A stretch of 64,000 bases of DNA from Xanthomonas floridensis (GCF_001642575.1 NZ_LXNG01000013.1:1-64000); one strand, 5' to 3'. Counted from the first letter of the stretch, positions 15,509 to 27,407 are shown. Made by a program: numbers and translations. Notes: generated from the letters alone by a model not told the origin.

Positions 15509-17779
15509 ATGAACTGGTTCCGTAATCTTGCCGTTGCCCGCAAGTTGGCCGTGGCGTTTTCCTTCACCGCATTGATCACCTTGAGCCTGGGCGTGTTTGC
15601 GCTGGCGCGCATGCAGTCGAGCGCACACCTGTTGCGCGAGATCGGCAACGTGTGGGCGCCGGCGGTTCAGCAGCTGAGCGAAATGCGCGCCTTGCTGGGC
15701 GAATTCCGCACCTACGAACTTGCCCAGCTGGCACACGCCGACGATCCGAAGGCGGTGCAGAATTATTTCGAACGCATGGACAAGGCGCGTGCCGACGTCG
15801 ATGCGGCGCAGAGCGCCTATGCCAAGACCACCACGCCCGGCAAGGAGGCCGAGCTGTATGGCGAGGTCAAGCAGAAGCTGGCCGATTACTACAAGGCTAA
15901 CGCGGCGCTCAGTGCCGCCGTGCGTGCCGGCGATGTGGTCACTGCAAACAGCGTGTCCGACGAGCAATCGCGGCCGGCGCGGCGCGACCTGTTCGCCAAG
16001 CTGGTAGAACTGACCAAGTTCAATACCGCCCACATGAACAGCGAAATCGCCGCGGCCGAAGCCACCTACCAGCGCTCGGTGAAGGTGATGATTGCGGCAA
16101 TGGCGCTGGCGGTCCTGCTGGCCGCCTTTGCCGGCTGGTTCATTGCCCGCAGCATCGCCGGCCCGCTCGGCCGCGCCACCCGCGTAGCCGGGGCCATTGC
16201 CCGCGGCAAGCTGGACAACACCATCCAGGTCGATAGCCGCGACGAAGCCGGGCAGCTGCTGGCGAGCATGCAGGGCATGCAGCATCAGCTGCAGGCCGTG
16301 CTGGCGGCGCAGTCGGAAATGGCGCAGCGCCATGATGCCGGCCAGATCAGCTACCGCATGGATCCGCAGGCATTTCCCGGCGATTTCGGCACGATGGTGC
16401 ACGACACCAACAGCCTGGTCGGTGCGCATGTGACCGTGCAGACCAGCCTGGCGCAGATCATGTCGCGCTATGCCATCGGCGACCTGAGCCAGGACATGCA
16501 GCGTTTGCCCGGCGAAAAGGCCGTGCTCAGCGAGACCATGGATACCGTCAAGGCGAACCTCTCGGCGATGAACCGCGAGATCAAGACGCTGGCGCAGGCC
16601 GCGGCCAATGGCGATTTCAGCGTGCGCGGCGATGCGCAGCGCTTCCAGTACGACTTCCACGCCATGGTGGACAGCCTCAATCAGCTGATGGCCACTGCCG
16701 ATGCCAACCTGGCCTCGCTATCCAAGGTGCTGCAGGCCATTGCCGCCGGCGATCTGAGCGAACGCATGCACGGCCAGTTCCATGGTGTGTTCGCGCAGAT
16801 GCGCGACGATGCCAATGCCACCACCGAACAGCTCTCGCGCATCGTCGGGCGCATCCAGCACGCCACCACCTCGATCAATACCGCCGCCAGCGAAATCGCC
16901 GCCGGCAACCAGGATCTGTCGCAGCGCACCGAGCAACAGGCGGCCAACCTGGAGGAAACCGCCGCGTCGATGGAAGAGCTCACCTCCACCGTCAAGCAGA
17001 ATGCCGAACACGCGCGCCAGGCCAACCAGCTTGCGATTGGCGCCGCCTCGGTCGCCTCGCAGGGCGGCGCGGTGGTGGCGCAGGTGGTCACCACCATGTC
17101 CGGCATCGAGGTCTCGTCGAAGAAGATCGCCGAGATCATCAGCGTCATCGACGGCATCGCGTTCCAGACCAACATCCTGGCCTTGAACGCAGCCGTGGAA
17201 GCGGCACGTGCCGGCGAACAGGGCCGCGGCTTTGCGGTGGTGGCCAGCGAAGTGCGTACCCTCGCCCAACGCTCGGCCGGCGCGGCCAAGGAGATCAAGC
17301 ACCTGATCGACGACTCGGTCGGCAAGGTCGCCGAAGGCTCGTTGCTGGTGGACCAGGCCGGCAAGACCATGGCCGACATCGTGGCCAGCGTGCAGCGCGT
17401 GACCGACATCATGGGCGAGATCTCTGCCGCCTCGCAGGAGCAATCGGCCGGTATCGAGCAGGTCAACCTGACCGTGACACAGATGGACGAAGCTACCCAG
17501 CAGAACGCTGCGCTGGTGGAAGAAGCCACTGCCGCTGCCCGTGCGATGGAAGACCAGGCCGGCCAGTTGTCGGATGCCGTGGCGATCTTCAAGCTGCAGG
17601 CCGCGCATGCGGTGACGGTGGCACCGGCACGCACCGCGCCGACGCCGCTGAAGCCGGTGAAAAAAGCCGCCATCAAATCCGCTGCCGCTCCGGCTGCCAC
17701 CGCGCCCAAGACACGCGCGGCCACACGCCCGGCGCTGGCAGCCGCGTCCAACGGTGACACCAGCTGGCACGAGTTCTGA
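15509..17779 (+). CDS. Methyl-accepting chemotaxis protein 1 (four-helix sensor, poly-HAMP)
   Basis: 756 residues from an ATG at 15509; an upstream in-frame start at 15335 adds only non-membrane sequence and is rejected. Membrane helices at about 12-34 and 190-212 enclose a helical 4HB-type sensor ([20 protein letters not shown]). Then come a HAMP domain ([20 protein letters not shown]) and further HAMP-like modules recognised by [17 protein letters not shown] and AGDLSERM. The signalling domain has the tip [20 protein letters not shown]. Methylation helices ([20 protein letters not shown]) are present. It ends in DTSWHEF, a W-x-x-F tail that can tether CheR/CheB, after a flexible Ala/Pro/Lys linker. 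First receptor after cheA; no FliA-like promoter is visible in the gap, so it may be read through from cheA. Confidence 0.93.
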   Translation: MNWFRNLAVARKLAVAFSFTALITLSLGVFALARMQSSAHLLREIGNVWAPAVQQLSEMRALLGEFRTYELAQLAHADDPKAVQNYFERMDKARADVDAAQSAYAKTTTPGKEAELYGEVKQKLADYYKANAALSAAVRAGDVVTANSVSDEQSRPARRDLFAKLVELTKFNTAHMNSEIAAAEATYQRSVKVMIAAMALAVLLAAFAGWFIARSIAGPLGRATRVAGAIARGKLDNTIQVDSRDEAGQLLASMQGMQHQLQAVLAAQSEMAQRHDAGQISYRMDPQAFPGDFGTMVHDTNSLVGAHVTVQTSLAQIMSRYAIGDLSQDMQRLPGEKAVLSETMDTVKANLSAMNREIKTLAQAAANGDFSVRGDAQRFQYDFHAMVDSLNQLMATADANLASLSKVLQAIAAGDLSERMHGQFHGVFAQMRDDANATTEQLSRIVGRIQHATTSINTAASEIAAGNQDLSQRTEQQAANLEETAASMEELTSTVKQNAEHARQANQLAIGAASVASQGGAVVAQVVTTMSGIEVSSKKIAEIISVIDGIAFQTNILALNAAVEAARAGEQGRGFAVVASEVRTLAQRSAGAAKEIKHLIDDSVGKVAEGSLLVDQAGKTMADIVASVQRVTDIMGEISAASQEQSAGIEQVNLTVTQMDEATQQNAALVEEATAAARAMEDQAGQLSDAVAIFKLQAAHAVTVAPARTAPTPLKPVKKAAIKSAAAPAATAPKTRAATRPALAAASNGDTSWHEF

Positions 17780-18108
17780 CGCAACCGGTGTGATCGGCTG
17801 CGGTTGCGCAGCCTCCATGCACAGGCCCCGGCAGCGATGTCGGGGCCTGTGCGTTTGTGTGCGCACGTATCTGCCACTCGGCAATGTCGGCGGCCGGAAC
17901 CCATTTGCGCATGTGGCATGTCGCAGCCCGCTGTCGGTGTGCGCGCACGATCAGCGGCATTGGCGCGCTTCATCCGCGCGTGCGGCTTGGCTGCCTGCGG
18001 CCAGAACAATGAACGCAGGCATGCTGCATTGCAGCATTCGAGTTCAGAAATTCCGCTGGCGAACGCTACCGGTGTACCTCTTTCCCACCCTCCCCTTCAG
18101 AGAACACC
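17780..18108. other. Gap between receptors 1 and 2
   Basis: Apart from the terminator at 17821 I see no gene and no convincing promoter. The segment TCGAGTTC-N12-GGCGAACG at about 18039-18066 is too poor to call a FliA site. Confidence 0.5.
17821..17850 (+). terminator. Terminator behind receptor 1
   Basis: ACAGGCCCCG pairs exactly with CGGGGCCTGT across a 10-base loop, followed by GCGTTTGTGT. Confidence 0.7.
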
Positions 18109-20379
18109 ATGAAATTCCTGCATTCCATGACCGTCGGGCGACGCCTGGCGTTGGCATTCGCGTTGCTGATCATCCTGCTGGCCGGCTCCACCACGCTGGC
18201 GCTGTACGAATTCAAGACCGTCAAACACCAGGTCTCCATCATCATCGAAGTCAACAATCGCAAGGCCGCGCTGCTCAACCGGATGCGCGAAAGCAACATG
18301 CTCGGAGAACGCTACATTCGCGACTTCATGCTGGCCAGTCCGCAGCAGCTGCCTGCCGTCGACGCACAGCTCAAGGCCAACCGCGACCATTACGCACAGC
18401 TCTGGGCAGTGTTGAAGCAACTGCCCACCAATGGCGATGGCATGCGTGCACGGCAGGCCATCGAAGACAGCCTGACCGCTGCGCGCGCCACCAACAACCG
18501 CCTGCTCGGCATGGTGCGCGACGGCAATCTGGACGGCGCAAAGCACTTACTGCAGGGGCAGGCGCAGCCACTGCTGGAACGCCGCTCCAAGGCAATCGCC
18601 GCTGCCGTGGAACTGCAGAACCAGCAGAATGCCGCCGGGGCCGACACCATCCTCAGCAGCGTTGCACTGGCCAACCGCGCGCTGATCGCCTTCGGCCTGC
18701 TGTCGGCCGGCCTGGCCGCCGCGCTGGCGTGGCTGATCTCGCGCAGCCTGGTGCGGCCGCTGAAGCAGGCCACCCAGGTGGCGGAGGCCATCGCGCACGG
18801 TGATCTGGACAACCCGATCGGCCCGCAGCCCGGCGATGAACCTGGCCAGCTGTTGACCAGCATGCGCGGCATGCAGGACCAGCTCAAATCCGTTTCCGCC
18901 GCACAGCAGGAGATGGCGCGCCAGCACAACAATGGCCAGATCAGCTTCCGCATGGACCAGGACGCATTTCCAGGCGAATACGGCAGCATGGTGCGCGATA
19001 CCAATGCGCTGGTGGATGCGCATATCGCGGTGAAGATGCAGCTGGCGCAGATCATGTCGCGCTACGCCATCGGCGACCTGAGCCAGGACATGGACCGCTT
19101 GCCGGGCGAAGAGGCCGTGCTCAGCGACACCATGGACGCCGTCAAGGCCAACCTGAGGGCGATGAACAGCCAGATCACGCTGCTGGCCCAGGCGGCCGCC
19201 GATGGCGACTTCAGCGTGCGCGGCGATACCGCGCGTTTTCAGCATGATTTCCTGGCGATGGTGGAGAGCCTAAACCGGCTGATGGCCACTGCCGACGGCA
19301 ACCTGGGCGCGCTGTCCAGGGTGCTGCAGGCCATCGCCGCCGGCGATCTGACCGAGCGCATGCATGGCCAGTTCAATGGTGTGTTCGCGCAGATGCGCGA
19401 CGACGCCAACGCCACCACCGAACAGCTCTCGAGCATCGTCGGGCGCATCCAGCAGGCCACCACGTCGATCAATGCAGCTGCCAGCGATATCGCCTCGGGC
19501 AATGGCGATCTGTCGCAGCGTACCGAGCAGCAGGCGGCGAACCTGGAAGAAACCGCCGCGTCGATGGAAGAGCTTACCTCCACGGTCAGGCAGAACGCCG
19601 AGGGCGCGCGTCAGGCCAACCAGCTGGCGATCGGCGCGGCCGCCGTGGCCTCGCAAGGTGGCGACGTGGTCGGTAAGGTGGTGGCGACCATGGCCGGCAT
19701 CGAGGCCTCGTCCAAGAAGATCGCCGACATCATCAGCGTCATCGACGGCATCGCCTTCCAGACCAATATCCTGGCCTTGAACGCCGCGGTGGAAGCGGCG
19801 CGTGCCGGCGACCAGGGGCGCGGCTTTGCGGTGGTGGCCAGCGAAGTACGCACGCTCGCCCAACGCTCGGCCGGCGCGGCCAAGGAGATCAAGCAGCTGA
19901 TCGACGACTCGGTCGGCAAGGTCGCCGAGGGCTCGGTGCTGGTGGATCAGGCCGGCAAGACCATGGCCGAGATCGTCGCCAGCGTGCAGCGCGTGACCGA
20001 CATCATGGGCGAGATCTCCGCTGCATCGCAGGAGCAGTCCGCCGGTATCGAGCAGGTCAACCTGACCGTGACGCAGATGGACGAAGCTACCCAGCAAAAC
20101 GCTGCGCTGGTGGAAGAAGCCACCGCGGCGGCACGCGCGATGGAAGACCAGGCCGGCCAGTTGTCCGACGCCGTGTCGATTTTCAAGATCCACGCCGGCG
20201 CAGTGCAACCCGCCGCCGCAACCCGACCTGCGCCCCTGCGCCTGTCGGGCATCACTCCCAAATCGGGGGCTAGCCTGGGTGCCCCGGCAAAGCGCACAGA
20301 CAAAAACGTGCCATCGCGTGTGTTGCGCCCGGCCCTGGTGAGCACCCTGGACAAGGAGGCCAGCTGGCGCGAGTTTTAA
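18109..20379 (+). CDS. Methyl-accepting chemotaxis protein 2 (four-helix sensor, poly-HAMP)
   Basis: 756 residues. Membrane helices at about 13-33 ([20 protein letters not shown]) and 188-210 frame a helical sensor with [20 protein letters not shown], which resembles the Tsr/Tar-like 4HB class. HAMP and three more HAMP-like modules ([25 protein letters not shown]) follow, then the standard signalling domain. Tip sequence [10 protein letters not shown] differs by one residue from the other receptors (usually AGEQGRGF). The tail EASWREF keeps the W-x-x-F motif. Same length and plan as receptor 1, so the two are probably a duplicated pair whose sensors have diverged. Confidence 0.93.
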   Translation: MKFLHSMTVGRRLALAFALLIILLAGSTTLALYEFKTVKHQVSIIIEVNNRKAALLNRMRESNMLGERYIRDFMLASPQQLPAVDAQLKANRDHYAQLWAVLKQLPTNGDGMRARQAIEDSLTAARATNNRLLGMVRDGNLDGAKHLLQGQAQPLLERRSKAIAAAVELQNQQNAAGADTILSSVALANRALIAFGLLSAGLAAALAWLISRSLVRPLKQATQVAEAIAHGDLDNPIGPQPGDEPGQLLTSMRGMQDQLKSVSAAQQEMARQHNNGQISFRMDQDAFPGEYGSMVRDTNALVDAHIAVKMQLAQIMSRYAIGDLSQDMDRLPGEEAVLSDTMDAVKANLRAMNSQITLLAQAAADGDFSVRGDTARFQHDFLAMVESLNRLMATADGNLGALSRVLQAIAAGDLTERMHGQFNGVFAQMRDDANATTEQLSSIVGRIQQATTSINAAASDIASGNGDLSQRTEQQAANLEETAASMEELTSTVRQNAEGARQANQLAIGAAAVASQGGDVVGKVVATMAGIEASSKKIADIISVIDGIAFQTNILALNAAVEAARAGDQGRGFAVVASEVRTLAQRSAGAAKEIKQLIDDSVGKVAEGSVLVDQAGKTMAEIVASVQRVTDIMGEISAASQEQSAGIEQVNLTVTQMDEATQQNAALVEEATAAARAMEDQAGQLSDAVSIFKIHAGAVQPAAATRPAPLRLSGITPKSGASLGAPAKRTDKNVPSRVLRPALVSTLDKEASWREF

Positions 20380-20455
20380 GTCACCGATCCGTTGACCACT
20401 TCCCCTCGCATCCTCGTACACACGGCCCGACTGGAGCAGTCAACAGAACGCCGCC

Positions 20456-20550
20456 AGCAGTCGTCAGGTAAGCGCGGAAGACGGTGACATAGCGGAAGAC
20501 ACAAGCAACGCATGTTCGTTCCGAGCACCGGCCGCGCCAGCCTGGCAGCT
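20456..20550. repeat. Degenerate receptor-associated palindrome, copy B
   Basis: Left arm AGCAGTCGTCAGG and right part CATGTTCGTTCCGAGCACCG...GCCAGCCTGGCAGCTG match the arms of the better copies at 24000 and 41275. The central part is altered. Confidence 0.5.
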
Positions 20551-20618
20551 GGGCTTCAGTGTTTTGACGCGCTCAGGCAGCGCCAGTGACCGTACAGTTG
20601 CTGCACGGCAACCTCCAA

Positions 20619-20644
20619 GACGCCCCGGCCCGTGCCGGGGCGTC
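20619..20644 (+). terminator. Terminator behind receptor 2
   Basis: GACGCCCCGG pairs with CCGGGGCGTC across a 6-base loop; the T run is weak. Confidence 0.65.
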
Positions 20645-20751
20645 CTGCCATTCAACCTCCGCGCTCCCGGCAGAATCACCAATCCCCTGCCATTGCCGAT
20701 TTCACGAAGCCAACGATTCACCGCAGGGAGATACCGCTGGTCGAAACGTGA

Positions 20752-20778
20752 TCAAGCGCAAGCAGATGCGGCCGATAC
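20752..20778 (+). promoter_or_regulatory. Sigma-28-like promoter of the sensor-like gene
   Basis: -35 TCAAGCGC, 11-base gap, -10 GCCGATAC, 49 bases before the start codon. Confidence 0.7.
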
Positions 20779-20827
20779 AACCAGCACTGAGGGCCGCGCT
20801 GCCCGCGCCAGGTTGAAGGAAGTCCGC

Positions 20828-21361
20828 ATGCATATCGCCAATTCCATCCGCTCCGCTCGCCCGTTGCTGGCTGCCGTCTTTGCCGTTGCCTTGCTGGTAG
20901 CCGGCGCCTCGATGCCGCCCTCGTTCGCGGCGCCGGCCGCGCCGGTATCGGTTCTGCTGGACAGCGTGCCGGTCACGGCACTGCAGTCGCTGGCCGTCGA
21001 TCTGGTGCAGCTGCGCGAAGAGCAGCGTGCCCAGCTCGCCGCCTTGCACGATCCGGCGCAGGTGCAGGCCTACGACGAACGCCTGGGCAACCTGCGTCAA
21101 CGCATCGCCCGGCACGCCGGATACTTCCAGGCCACCGCGCCGCGCGGCGAGCAGGCTCGCCAGTTCGCCGTGGTGCAGCAGCAGCTTGGCCAATACCTGG
21201 CGCAACACCGCCAGGCCAACCGCGCCCTGCATGCCGGCGATCTGCACGACGCCCAGGTCTTGTCGCTCGGCCATGCCGGCGATACCCGCCAGGTGCTATG
21301 GACCGAACTGCAGAATCTGCAGGCCTCGGTGGCCAGCAGCGGCAAGCCACCGCGTCACTAA
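20828..21361 (+). CDS. Exported stand-alone protein resembling the four-helix sensor domain of chemoreceptors
   Basis: 177 residues from an ATG at 20828 with GAAGGAAG in front. Residues 1-35 form a signal peptide (LLAAVFAVALLVAGASMPPS, cut near SFAAPAA). The rest is all-helical: LAVDLVQLREEQRAQLAALH, DERLGNLRQRIARHAGYFQA, QQQLGQYLAQHRQANRALHA, GDLHDAQVLS and LWTELQNLQASV. Position by position this follows the periplasmic part of receptor 1 ([44 protein letters not shown]). There is no second membrane helix, HAMP or signalling domain, and no receptor remnant after the stop. It is therefore a free periplasmic sensor-like protein or a receptor that has lost its cytoplasmic part. Its FliA-like promoter speaks for a living gene. 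Confidence 0.75.
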   Translation: MHIANSIRSARPLLAAVFAVALLVAGASMPPSFAAPAAPVSVLLDSVPVTALQSLAVDLVQLREEQRAQLAALHDPAQVQAYDERLGNLRQRIARHAGYFQATAPRGEQARQFAVVQQQLGQYLAQHRQANRALHAGDLHDAQVLSLGHAGDTRQVLWTELQNLQASVASSGKPPRH

Positions 21362-21380
21362 GAGGGCCAACAGAACTACT

Positions 21381-21484
21381 GCGCAGCCGTCAGGCGGGCG
21401 CGGTCGGTGCTCGGAATCCTCATGTACCACTCGTACACGTCGGTTCCTGCGCGCCGCCCACACTTACCTGACGAGTGCTCGCGG
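21381..21484. repeat. Receptor-associated intergenic palindrome, copy C
   Basis: GCGCAGCCGTCAGGCGG on the left pairs imperfectly with CCTGACGAGTGCTCGC on the right. The inner arm GTGCTCGGAA..CATGTACC faces GTACACGTCGGTTCC around a CACTC tip. Confidence 0.65.
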
Positions 21485-21734
21485 CGTTCTGCTAGCCCCT
21501 CTAAGCGCATTCGGGCCCGACCCACCCGGCCGCACTGCCACCACCGCAATCATCGCCAGCCCCCACGCCGGCTTCTCGCGCATCGCTACGCTGCGGCCAG
21601 TCGTGCGTGTGCTGCCGTGTGCGCTGGCCTTGCATTAGCCAAGCCTGCGGCTCAGGTCGCGTAGTGGCAGCAAGGGCGCGGCACCGTCTTCCGCAACCGG
21701 TGGCGGCGCTAGCACACCTTGCGTCGGCCAATGC

Positions 21735-21761
21735 TCAACCTTTCTCTCTCCAGGTCGCTAT
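21735..21761 (+). promoter_or_regulatory. Possible sigma-28-like promoter of receptor 3
   Basis: -35 TCAACCTT, 11-base gap, -10 GTCGCTAT. Weaker than the others (GTCG for GCCG), but well placed 41 bases before the start. Confidence 0.45.
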
Positions 21762-21802
21762 TCGACTTATCCCGGTCACATTCCCTTAGTTGGATACCTG
21801 TC

Positions 21803-23977
21803 ATGACGTTCAAGAGCTCGCTCGCAAAGACGTTGGCCAACGTGCCGCTCAAGCGCAAGTTTCTCGCCCAGACCGCGCTGATGGCGCTGGGCATCATCGC
21901 GCTGGCCATCGTTGCGGCACGCATGCAGTACGTTGATCTCACCGACACACGGCGCGATGGCCTCAAGAGCCAGATCGAAATGGCGATCGCGGTGGTCAAC
22001 GGCTACGCCGAACGCGCCGAAAAAGGCGAGATGGACGTGGACACCGCCAAGAAGGCCGCGTTGAACACCTTGTCCACCATGCGCGCACGCGGTGGCGTGG
22101 ACTACATCTACGTCACCGACCAGGCGCCGGTGATGCTGATGCACCCCACCCGCCCGGACCTCAACGGCAAGCCGTTGACCGATGTGCTCAGCCCGGACGG
22201 CAAGCGCATCTTTCCGGCGTTCGTGACCGCCGCGCAGGCCGGTGGCGGCTATGTCGATTACACCTGGGCCAAGCCCGGCCAGAAAGACCCGGTGCAGAAG
22301 ACCTCGTACGCGGCGCTGTACAAGCCGTGGGGCTGGGTGATCGGCACCGGCGTGTACCTGGACGACACCCAATCGCAGGCGCTGGCATTCACCGGGGTGG
22401 TCACCCTGGCCGGCGGCGTGCTGGTGCTGCTCAACCTGTTGGTCGGCTGGATGATCGGCAACTCGATCCTGGAGCCGGTGGCACGCGCATTGGCGGCGAT
22501 CAAGGGCGTGGCGCGCGGCGATCTGAGCGTGCGCACTGCCGCCCACGGCAACGATGAAATCGGCCAGATGCTCAAGGCCACCGACGAGATGGTGCACACC
22601 CTGGAGCGCTTCTCCGCGCAGACCAAGGTGATGATGCACATGCATGCCGGCGACGACGTCACCCACCGCATGCCGACCGATTTCCCCGGTGTCTATGGCG
22701 AATTGGCCACCGGCATCAACACCATGATCTTCGAGCACCTGGACGCCATCGTCGATGCCATCGGCATCCTCAACGACTATGCGCAGGGCGATCTGTCGCG
22801 CGATGCGGCGCGCCTGCCCGGCACCCGCGCAGTGCTGCACGAAGCGATGGACGCGGCCAAGGCCAGCCTGCTGGCGATCAACACCGAGATCAAGCGCCTG
22901 GCGCAGGCGGCCGCCGAAGGCGACTTCAGCCAGCGTGGCGATGCCACGCGCTTCAAGCACGATTCGGCGCGCATGATCAACGACCTCAACGCGATGATGG
23001 AGGTCAGCGACCGCAACCTGGGCAAGCTGTCCGAGCTACTGGCCGCGCTGGCCGAGGGCGACCTCACCGCGCGCATGGAAGGCCAGTTCCACGGCGTGTT
23101 TGCGCGCATGCGCGACGATGCCAACGCCACCGCAACGCAGCTGGCCGGCATCGTCGGGCGCATCCAGCAGGCCGCCGGTTCCATCACCGGCTCGGCCAGC
23201 GAAATCGCTGCCGGCAACAATGACCTGTCGCAGCGCACCGAGCAGCAGGCTGCCAATCTGGAAGAAACCGCTGCCTCGATGGAAGAGCTCACCTCCACCG
23301 TCAAGCAGAACGCCGAAAGCGCGCGCCAGGCCAACCAGTTGGCGATCGGCGCAGCCAGCGTCGCATCGCAGGGCGGCCAGGTGGTCAGCCAGGTGGTGGA
23401 CACCATGTCCGGCATCGAAACCTCGTCCAGGAAGATCGCCGAGATCATCTCGGTCATCGATGGCATTGCGTTCCAGACCAACATCCTGGCGCTCAACGCA
23501 GCGGTGGAAGCGGCGCGCGCCGGCGAACAGGGCCGTGGCTTTGCGGTGGTCGCCAGCGAGGTGCGCACCCTGGCCCAGCGCTCGGCCGGCGCGGCCAAGG
23601 AGATCAAGCACCTGATCGACGATTCGGTCGGCAAGGTGGCGCAAGGTTCGGCACTGGTGGATCAGGCCGGCAAGACCATGGCCGAGATCGTGTCCTCGGT
23701 GCAGCGCGTCACCGACATCATGAGCGAGATTTCTGCTGCCTCGCAGGAGCAGTCGGCCGGCATCGAGCAGGTCAACCTCACCGTCACCCAGATGGATGAG
23801 AGCACCCAGCAGAACGCCGCACTGGTGGAAGAAGCCACCGCCGCAGCCAATGCGATGCAGCAGCAGGCGCGCCAGCTGGACGATGCGGTGTCGATCTTCC
23901 GGATCGAGGCCACGGTACAACCACACGCAGTTTCAGGTACGCGCGCACCCAAGTGCGTGGCTCTGGCGGCTTACTGA
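21803..23977 (+). CDS. Methyl-accepting chemotaxis protein 3 (single Cache sensor)
   Basis: 724 residues from the ATG at 21803. Membrane helices lie at about 19-40 and 193-220. Between them is a single-Cache (sCache_2-type) domain: [68 protein letters not shown]; such domains bind small carboxylates or similar ligands. After HAMP comes a linker with [20 protein letters not shown], shared with receptor 6 only, then HAMP-like modules and the signalling domain. The C-terminus is short ([15 protein letters not shown]) and has no W-x-x-F tether, so methylation must rely on neighbouring receptors. Confidence 0.93.
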   Translation: MTFKSSLAKTLANVPLKRKFLAQTALMALGIIALAIVAARMQYVDLTDTRRDGLKSQIEMAIAVVNGYAERAEKGEMDVDTAKKAALNTLSTMRARGGVDYIYVTDQAPVMLMHPTRPDLNGKPLTDVLSPDGKRIFPAFVTAAQAGGGYVDYTWAKPGQKDPVQKTSYAALYKPWGWVIGTGVYLDDTQSQALAFTGVVTLAGGVLVLLNLLVGWMIGNSILEPVARALAAIKGVARGDLSVRTAAHGNDEIGQMLKATDEMVHTLERFSAQTKVMMHMHAGDDVTHRMPTDFPGVYGELATGINTMIFEHLDAIVDAIGILNDYAQGDLSRDAARLPGTRAVLHEAMDAAKASLLAINTEIKRLAQAAAEGDFSQRGDATRFKHDSARMINDLNAMMEVSDRNLGKLSELLAALAEGDLTARMEGQFHGVFARMRDDANATATQLAGIVGRIQQAAGSITGSASEIAAGNNDLSQRTEQQAANLEETAASMEELTSTVKQNAESARQANQLAIGAASVASQGGQVVSQVVDTMSGIETSSRKIAEIISVIDGIAFQTNILALNAAVEAARAGEQGRGFAVVASEVRTLAQRSAGAAKEIKHLIDDSVGKVAQGSALVDQAGKTMAEIVSSVQRVTDIMSEISAASQEQSAGIEQVNLTVTQMDESTQQNAALVEEATAAANAMQQQARQLDDAVSIFRIEATVQPHAVSGTRAPKCVALAAY

Positions 23978-23999
23978 GCGCGGCAACACCACCTCGCGA

Positions 24000-24100
24000 G
24001 CAGTCGTCAGCCGGCTGTGGACGGTAAGCGGGAACCGGAATGTACGAGCGGTACACGACGGTTCCAAGCACCGCCCACGCCCGCCAGGAAGCTGCGCAGT
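24000..24100. repeat. Receptor-associated intergenic palindrome, copy D
   Basis: GCAGTCGTCAGCCGG...GTGGACGGT...GGAACCGGAATGTAC, tip GAGCG, then GTACACGACGGTTCCAAGCACCGCCCACGCCCGCC...GAAGCTGCGCAG. The arms pair with few mismatches. Confidence 0.7.
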
Positions 24101-24171
24101 AGCGTGATCAGCTGTTCCAACGCACCACCTCCACTTCGGCGGAATCTTTCCTCCCTTCTGCGGCCACGCCC

Positions 24172-26961
24172 ATGACCTCCTCTTCCACGCACTCACGTTT
24201 CAGCGGACGCCTGGCGTACCGCCTGATGTTCGGTACTGCGGTCATCGCGTCGCTGTGCTTCGGCCTGACTGCAGCCATCACCTACTGGCAGAGCAGCCGT
24301 GCATTGAGCACCTCGGCGCAGGCCACGATGCAGAACGCCGCGCGCTACCAGGCCGAGCAGATCGGCAGCGAGCTCGGGCAGGCACTGACCACTGGTCAAT
24401 CGCTGGCTACCACCTTGCTGGTGCAGCGTGCCAATGGTGGCCTCAGCCGCGATACCGCTGCGGCGCTCGTGCATGACCAGCTGCTGGACCATCCGGAATG
24501 GGTGGGCATGGGCACCTTGTGGGAAATCCAGGCCTTCGATGGCAAGGACAGCGAGTTCGCCAATGCCAAGGGCCACGACGCCACCGGCCGTTTCATGACC
24601 TATTGGGGACGCGACGGCCAGAAACTGGTGCGCGAACCGCTCACCGATTACGAAACCCCCGGCCTTGGCGACTGGAACCTCAAGCCGCGCGCACTGCTGC
24701 GCCAGACCGTGGCCGAACCCTACGACTACAAGATCGGCGGCAAGACCGTGCTGATGACCACCCTGTCCACGCCGATCCTGCAGGATGGCAAATACCTGGG
24801 CGCGGTCACCGTGGACGTGGCGCTGGCCGCCTTGCAGCAACGCCTGGGTGCCCTGCGCCCGATGCGCAGCGGTTATGTCGAACTGATCTCGCCCGCCGGC
24901 GTGGTGCTGTCCTCGCGCGATGGCGCACGCATCGGCAAGCCGGTGACCGATGCGCGGCATCGCAGCATGCTGGAGGCGATCAAGGCCGGCAAGGACTCGG
25001 TGGATTTCAGTCCCGATGCCGACGGCAGCGTCAGTGCGTATGTGCCGTTGCAGATCGGCAAGGCGCAGGAGCGCTTCGCACTGGGCGTGGTGGTGCCGTA
25101 CGCAACCATCATGCAGCAGGCGCATCGCTTGCTGTGGACGATCCTGCTGGTAGGCCTGGGCTCGGCAGTGGTGCTCAGCGGCGCCTTGTTCCTGCTGCTG
25201 CGCCGCCAGGTGGTGCGTCCGCTGGAATCGGCGGTCGGCGTGGCCGACGCGATCGCCTCCGGCAAGCTCGATAACCACATCGCCGTGCAGCGCCAGGACG
25301 AAGTGGGCCGCCTGATGGGCGCCATGCAGCGGATGCAGGATGACCTGCGTGCACGGATCGAACGCGACACCGCCATCGCCAACGAAAACCTGCGGATCCG
25401 CACCGCGCTGGAACATTCCGAGATGGAAGTGTTGCTGGCCGACGAACAGCACAACGCAGTGTTCATCACCGAAGCGCTGCACACCTCGCTCAAGCACGGC
25501 GAACCCGCTTTCCATGCCAAGGGCCAGACCGGCTTCAGTGCCGATGCGGTGGTCGGCAAGCCGCTGGACTACGTGTTCGGTACCGACAGCGACGGCAAGG
25601 CGCGCTCGCAGCGGCTGCAGCAATTGCAGTCGACCACGCTGGAGCGCTACACCTTCGGTCCGGTGACCCTGGACCTGACCATGACCCCGCTCTACGCGGC
25701 CGATGGCCGTCGCAGCGGCAGCATGCTGCTGTGGCGCAATGTCAGCGCAGAAGTCAGCACGCAGAAGGAAGTGGCTGCACTGGTGCAGTCCGCCTTGATG
25801 GGCGATTTTGGCCAGCGGTTGGCACTCGAAGACAAGCATGGCTTCTACCTGGAATTTGGCCGCCAGCTCAACGGATTGCTGGAAACCACCTCGCAAGGCC
25901 TGGAGCGTATTTCCAGCCTGCTCAGCGCGCTGGCCGAAGGCGACCTCACCGTGCGCATGGATGGGCAGTTCGAAGGTGTGTTCGCGCGCATGCGCGACGA
26001 TGCCAATGCCACGGTGGCGCAGCTGACCGGCATCGTGTCCGGCATCCAGACCTCGGCGACGCAGATCAATGCCGCCGCCAGCGAGATCGCGGCCGGCAAT
26101 CAGGACCTGTCGCAACGCACCGAGCAACAGGCCGCCAACCTGGAAGAAACCGCCGCCTCGATGGAAGAGCTCACCTCCACCGTCAGGCAGAATGCCGAAC
26201 ACGCGCGCCAGGCCAACCAGCTCGCCATCGGCGCAGCCGATGTCGCCTCGCACGGCGGCAGCGTGGTCGCGCAGGTGGTCACCACCATGTCCGGCATCGA
26301 AACCTCTTCCAAGAAGATCGCCGAGATCATCTCCGTCATCGACGGCATCGCGTTCCAGACCAATATCCTGGCCTTGAACGCGGCCGTGGAAGCGGCGCGC
26401 GCCGGTGAACAGGGCCGCGGCTTTGCGGTGGTGGCCTCGGAAGTGCGCACCCTCGCCCAGCGCTCGGCCGGTGCGGCCAAGGAGATCAAGCACCTGATCG
26501 ATGACTCGGTCGGCAAGGTGGCCGAGGGCTCGCACCTGGTCCACCAGGCAGGCACCACCATGGCCGAGATCGTGGCCAGCGTGCAGCGCGTGACCGACAT
26601 CATGGGCGAAATTTCCGCGGCCTCGCAGGAGCAATCGGCCGGCATCGAACAGGTCAATCTCACCGTCACGCAGATGGATGAGGCCACCCAGCAGAACGCG
26701 GCCCTGGTCGAAGAAGCCACCGCTGCCGCGCGCGCGATGGAAGAACAGGCCGGCCAGCTCACCGACGCGGTGGCGGTGTTCAAGCTCAGCCAGACCGCCG
26801 CACCGGTGCAGGCCACAACGACCAGCAGCTCGGTGGTACGTGCCCTGCCCGCGCCCAAGCGCGCAACCGGCGGCGGCAAGCGCGTGGCTGCCCCGCTACG
26901 CCACACCGCCAAGCCTTCTGCGCACAACGCCGGCAACGATAGCCAGTGGCAGGACTTCTAG
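24172..26961 (+). CDS. Methyl-accepting chemotaxis protein 4 (double-Cache sensor plus PAS)
   Basis: 929 residues. Membrane helices at about 14-36 and 322-346. The roughly 280-residue periplasmic part is a double-Cache domain with a first-lobe start [20 protein letters not shown], then [20 protein letters not shown] and [24 protein letters not shown] at about 347-400 is followed by a PAS-like segment at about 410-535 ([20 protein letters not shown]), with a degenerate second half. One HAMP-like module ([10 protein letters not shown]) and the signalling domain close the protein. Tail DSQWQDF has the W-x-x-F tether. No FliA-like promoter was found in the gap in front of it, which carries palindrome copy D. 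Confidence 0.92.
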   Translation: MTSSSTHSRFSGRLAYRLMFGTAVIASLCFGLTAAITYWQSSRALSTSAQATMQNAARYQAEQIGSELGQALTTGQSLATTLLVQRANGGLSRDTAAALVHDQLLDHPEWVGMGTLWEIQAFDGKDSEFANAKGHDATGRFMTYWGRDGQKLVREPLTDYETPGLGDWNLKPRALLRQTVAEPYDYKIGGKTVLMTTLSTPILQDGKYLGAVTVDVALAALQQRLGALRPMRSGYVELISPAGVVLSSRDGARIGKPVTDARHRSMLEAIKAGKDSVDFSPDADGSVSAYVPLQIGKAQERFALGVVVPYATIMQQAHRLLWTILLVGLGSAVVLSGALFLLLRRQVVRPLESAVGVADAIASGKLDNHIAVQRQDEVGRLMGAMQRMQDDLRARIERDTAIANENLRIRTALEHSEMEVLLADEQHNAVFITEALHTSLKHGEPAFHAKGQTGFSADAVVGKPLDYVFGTDSDGKARSQRLQQLQSTTLERYTFGPVTLDLTMTPLYAADGRRSGSMLLWRNVSAEVSTQKEVAALVQSALMGDFGQRLALEDKHGFYLEFGRQLNGLLETTSQGLERISSLLSALAEGDLTVRMDGQFEGVFARMRDDANATVAQLTGIVSGIQTSATQINAAASEIAAGNQDLSQRTEQQAANLEETAASMEELTSTVRQNAEHARQANQLAIGAADVASHGGSVVAQVVTTMSGIETSSKKIAEIISVIDGIAFQTNILALNAAVEAARAGEQGRGFAVVASEVRTLAQRSAGAAKEIKHLIDDSVGKVAEGSHLVHQAGTTMAEIVASVQRVTDIMGEISAASQEQSAGIEQVNLTVTQMDEATQQNAALVEEATAAARAMEEQAGQLTDAVAVFKLSQTAAPVQATTTSSSVVRALPAPKRATGGGKRVAAPLRHTAKPSAHNAGNDSQWQDF

Positions 26962-26984
26962 CAGCGGCGAACAGACCGTAGCAA

Positions 26985-27078
26985 GCAGTCGTCGGGGCGT
27001 GGCCGGCACGCTCGGAACCGGAATGCACGAGTGGTGCATGCTGCACCGAGCACCGGGCGCGTCCGCCTGAAGGCTGCA
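26985..27078. repeat. Receptor-associated intergenic palindrome, copy E
   Basis: GCAGTCGTCGGGGCGTGGCC with the inner arm GCTCGGAACCGGAATGCAC faces GTGCATGCTGCACCGAGCAC and GCGCGTCCGCCTGAAGGCTGC around a GAGTG tip. Confidence 0.7.
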
Positions 27079-27407
27079 CGCCAGTTGTGTCAGACGCTCC
27101 AAAACCTGGCGCACGGTGGCGTCCTGTCTCCCGGGATGTCACCACTGTAGTGAACGCGCGGGTGGTTGCTTGCAGCCTTGTACAGCTGGTGAGCGAACCC
27201 CCCGGCGGACCTGCCATCGTGCATGCAGTCGGCCGCTCCGAGTCGGGGCCATGTGACCTGCAGCGCGATGACACCCACAGGCAGCAGGCTGCAGGCAGCA
27301 GGCAGCGCAGCCTGCCCATGACGCGGGGCGCAATGCCCTCGCCACCCGCCGGTTGCAGGCCACGTCTGCAGCCGCGCAGCGTGCGCGCGCCATCCATCGG
27401 CCAAGCT

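Larger units (their letters stand above)
20380..20827. other. Gap between receptor 2 and the sensor-like gene
   Basis: Holds a degenerate copy of the receptor-associated palindrome (20456-20550), a terminator (20619-20644) and a FliA-like promoter (20752-20778). No gene seen. Confidence 0.6.
21362..21802. other. Gap between the sensor-like gene and receptor 3
   Basis: Holds palindrome copy C (21381-21484) and a possible FliA-like promoter at 21735. The middle (21490-21730) shows no gene. Confidence 0.55.

Noticed and set aside
24193..26634. Long antisense open frames over the receptors (also 28264-30294, 35851-37752, 39239-41281, 41795-44191)
   Set aside because: All are His/Gly/Val-rich shadows produced by the strong codon bias of the receptor genes; the same shadow appears opposite each receptor.
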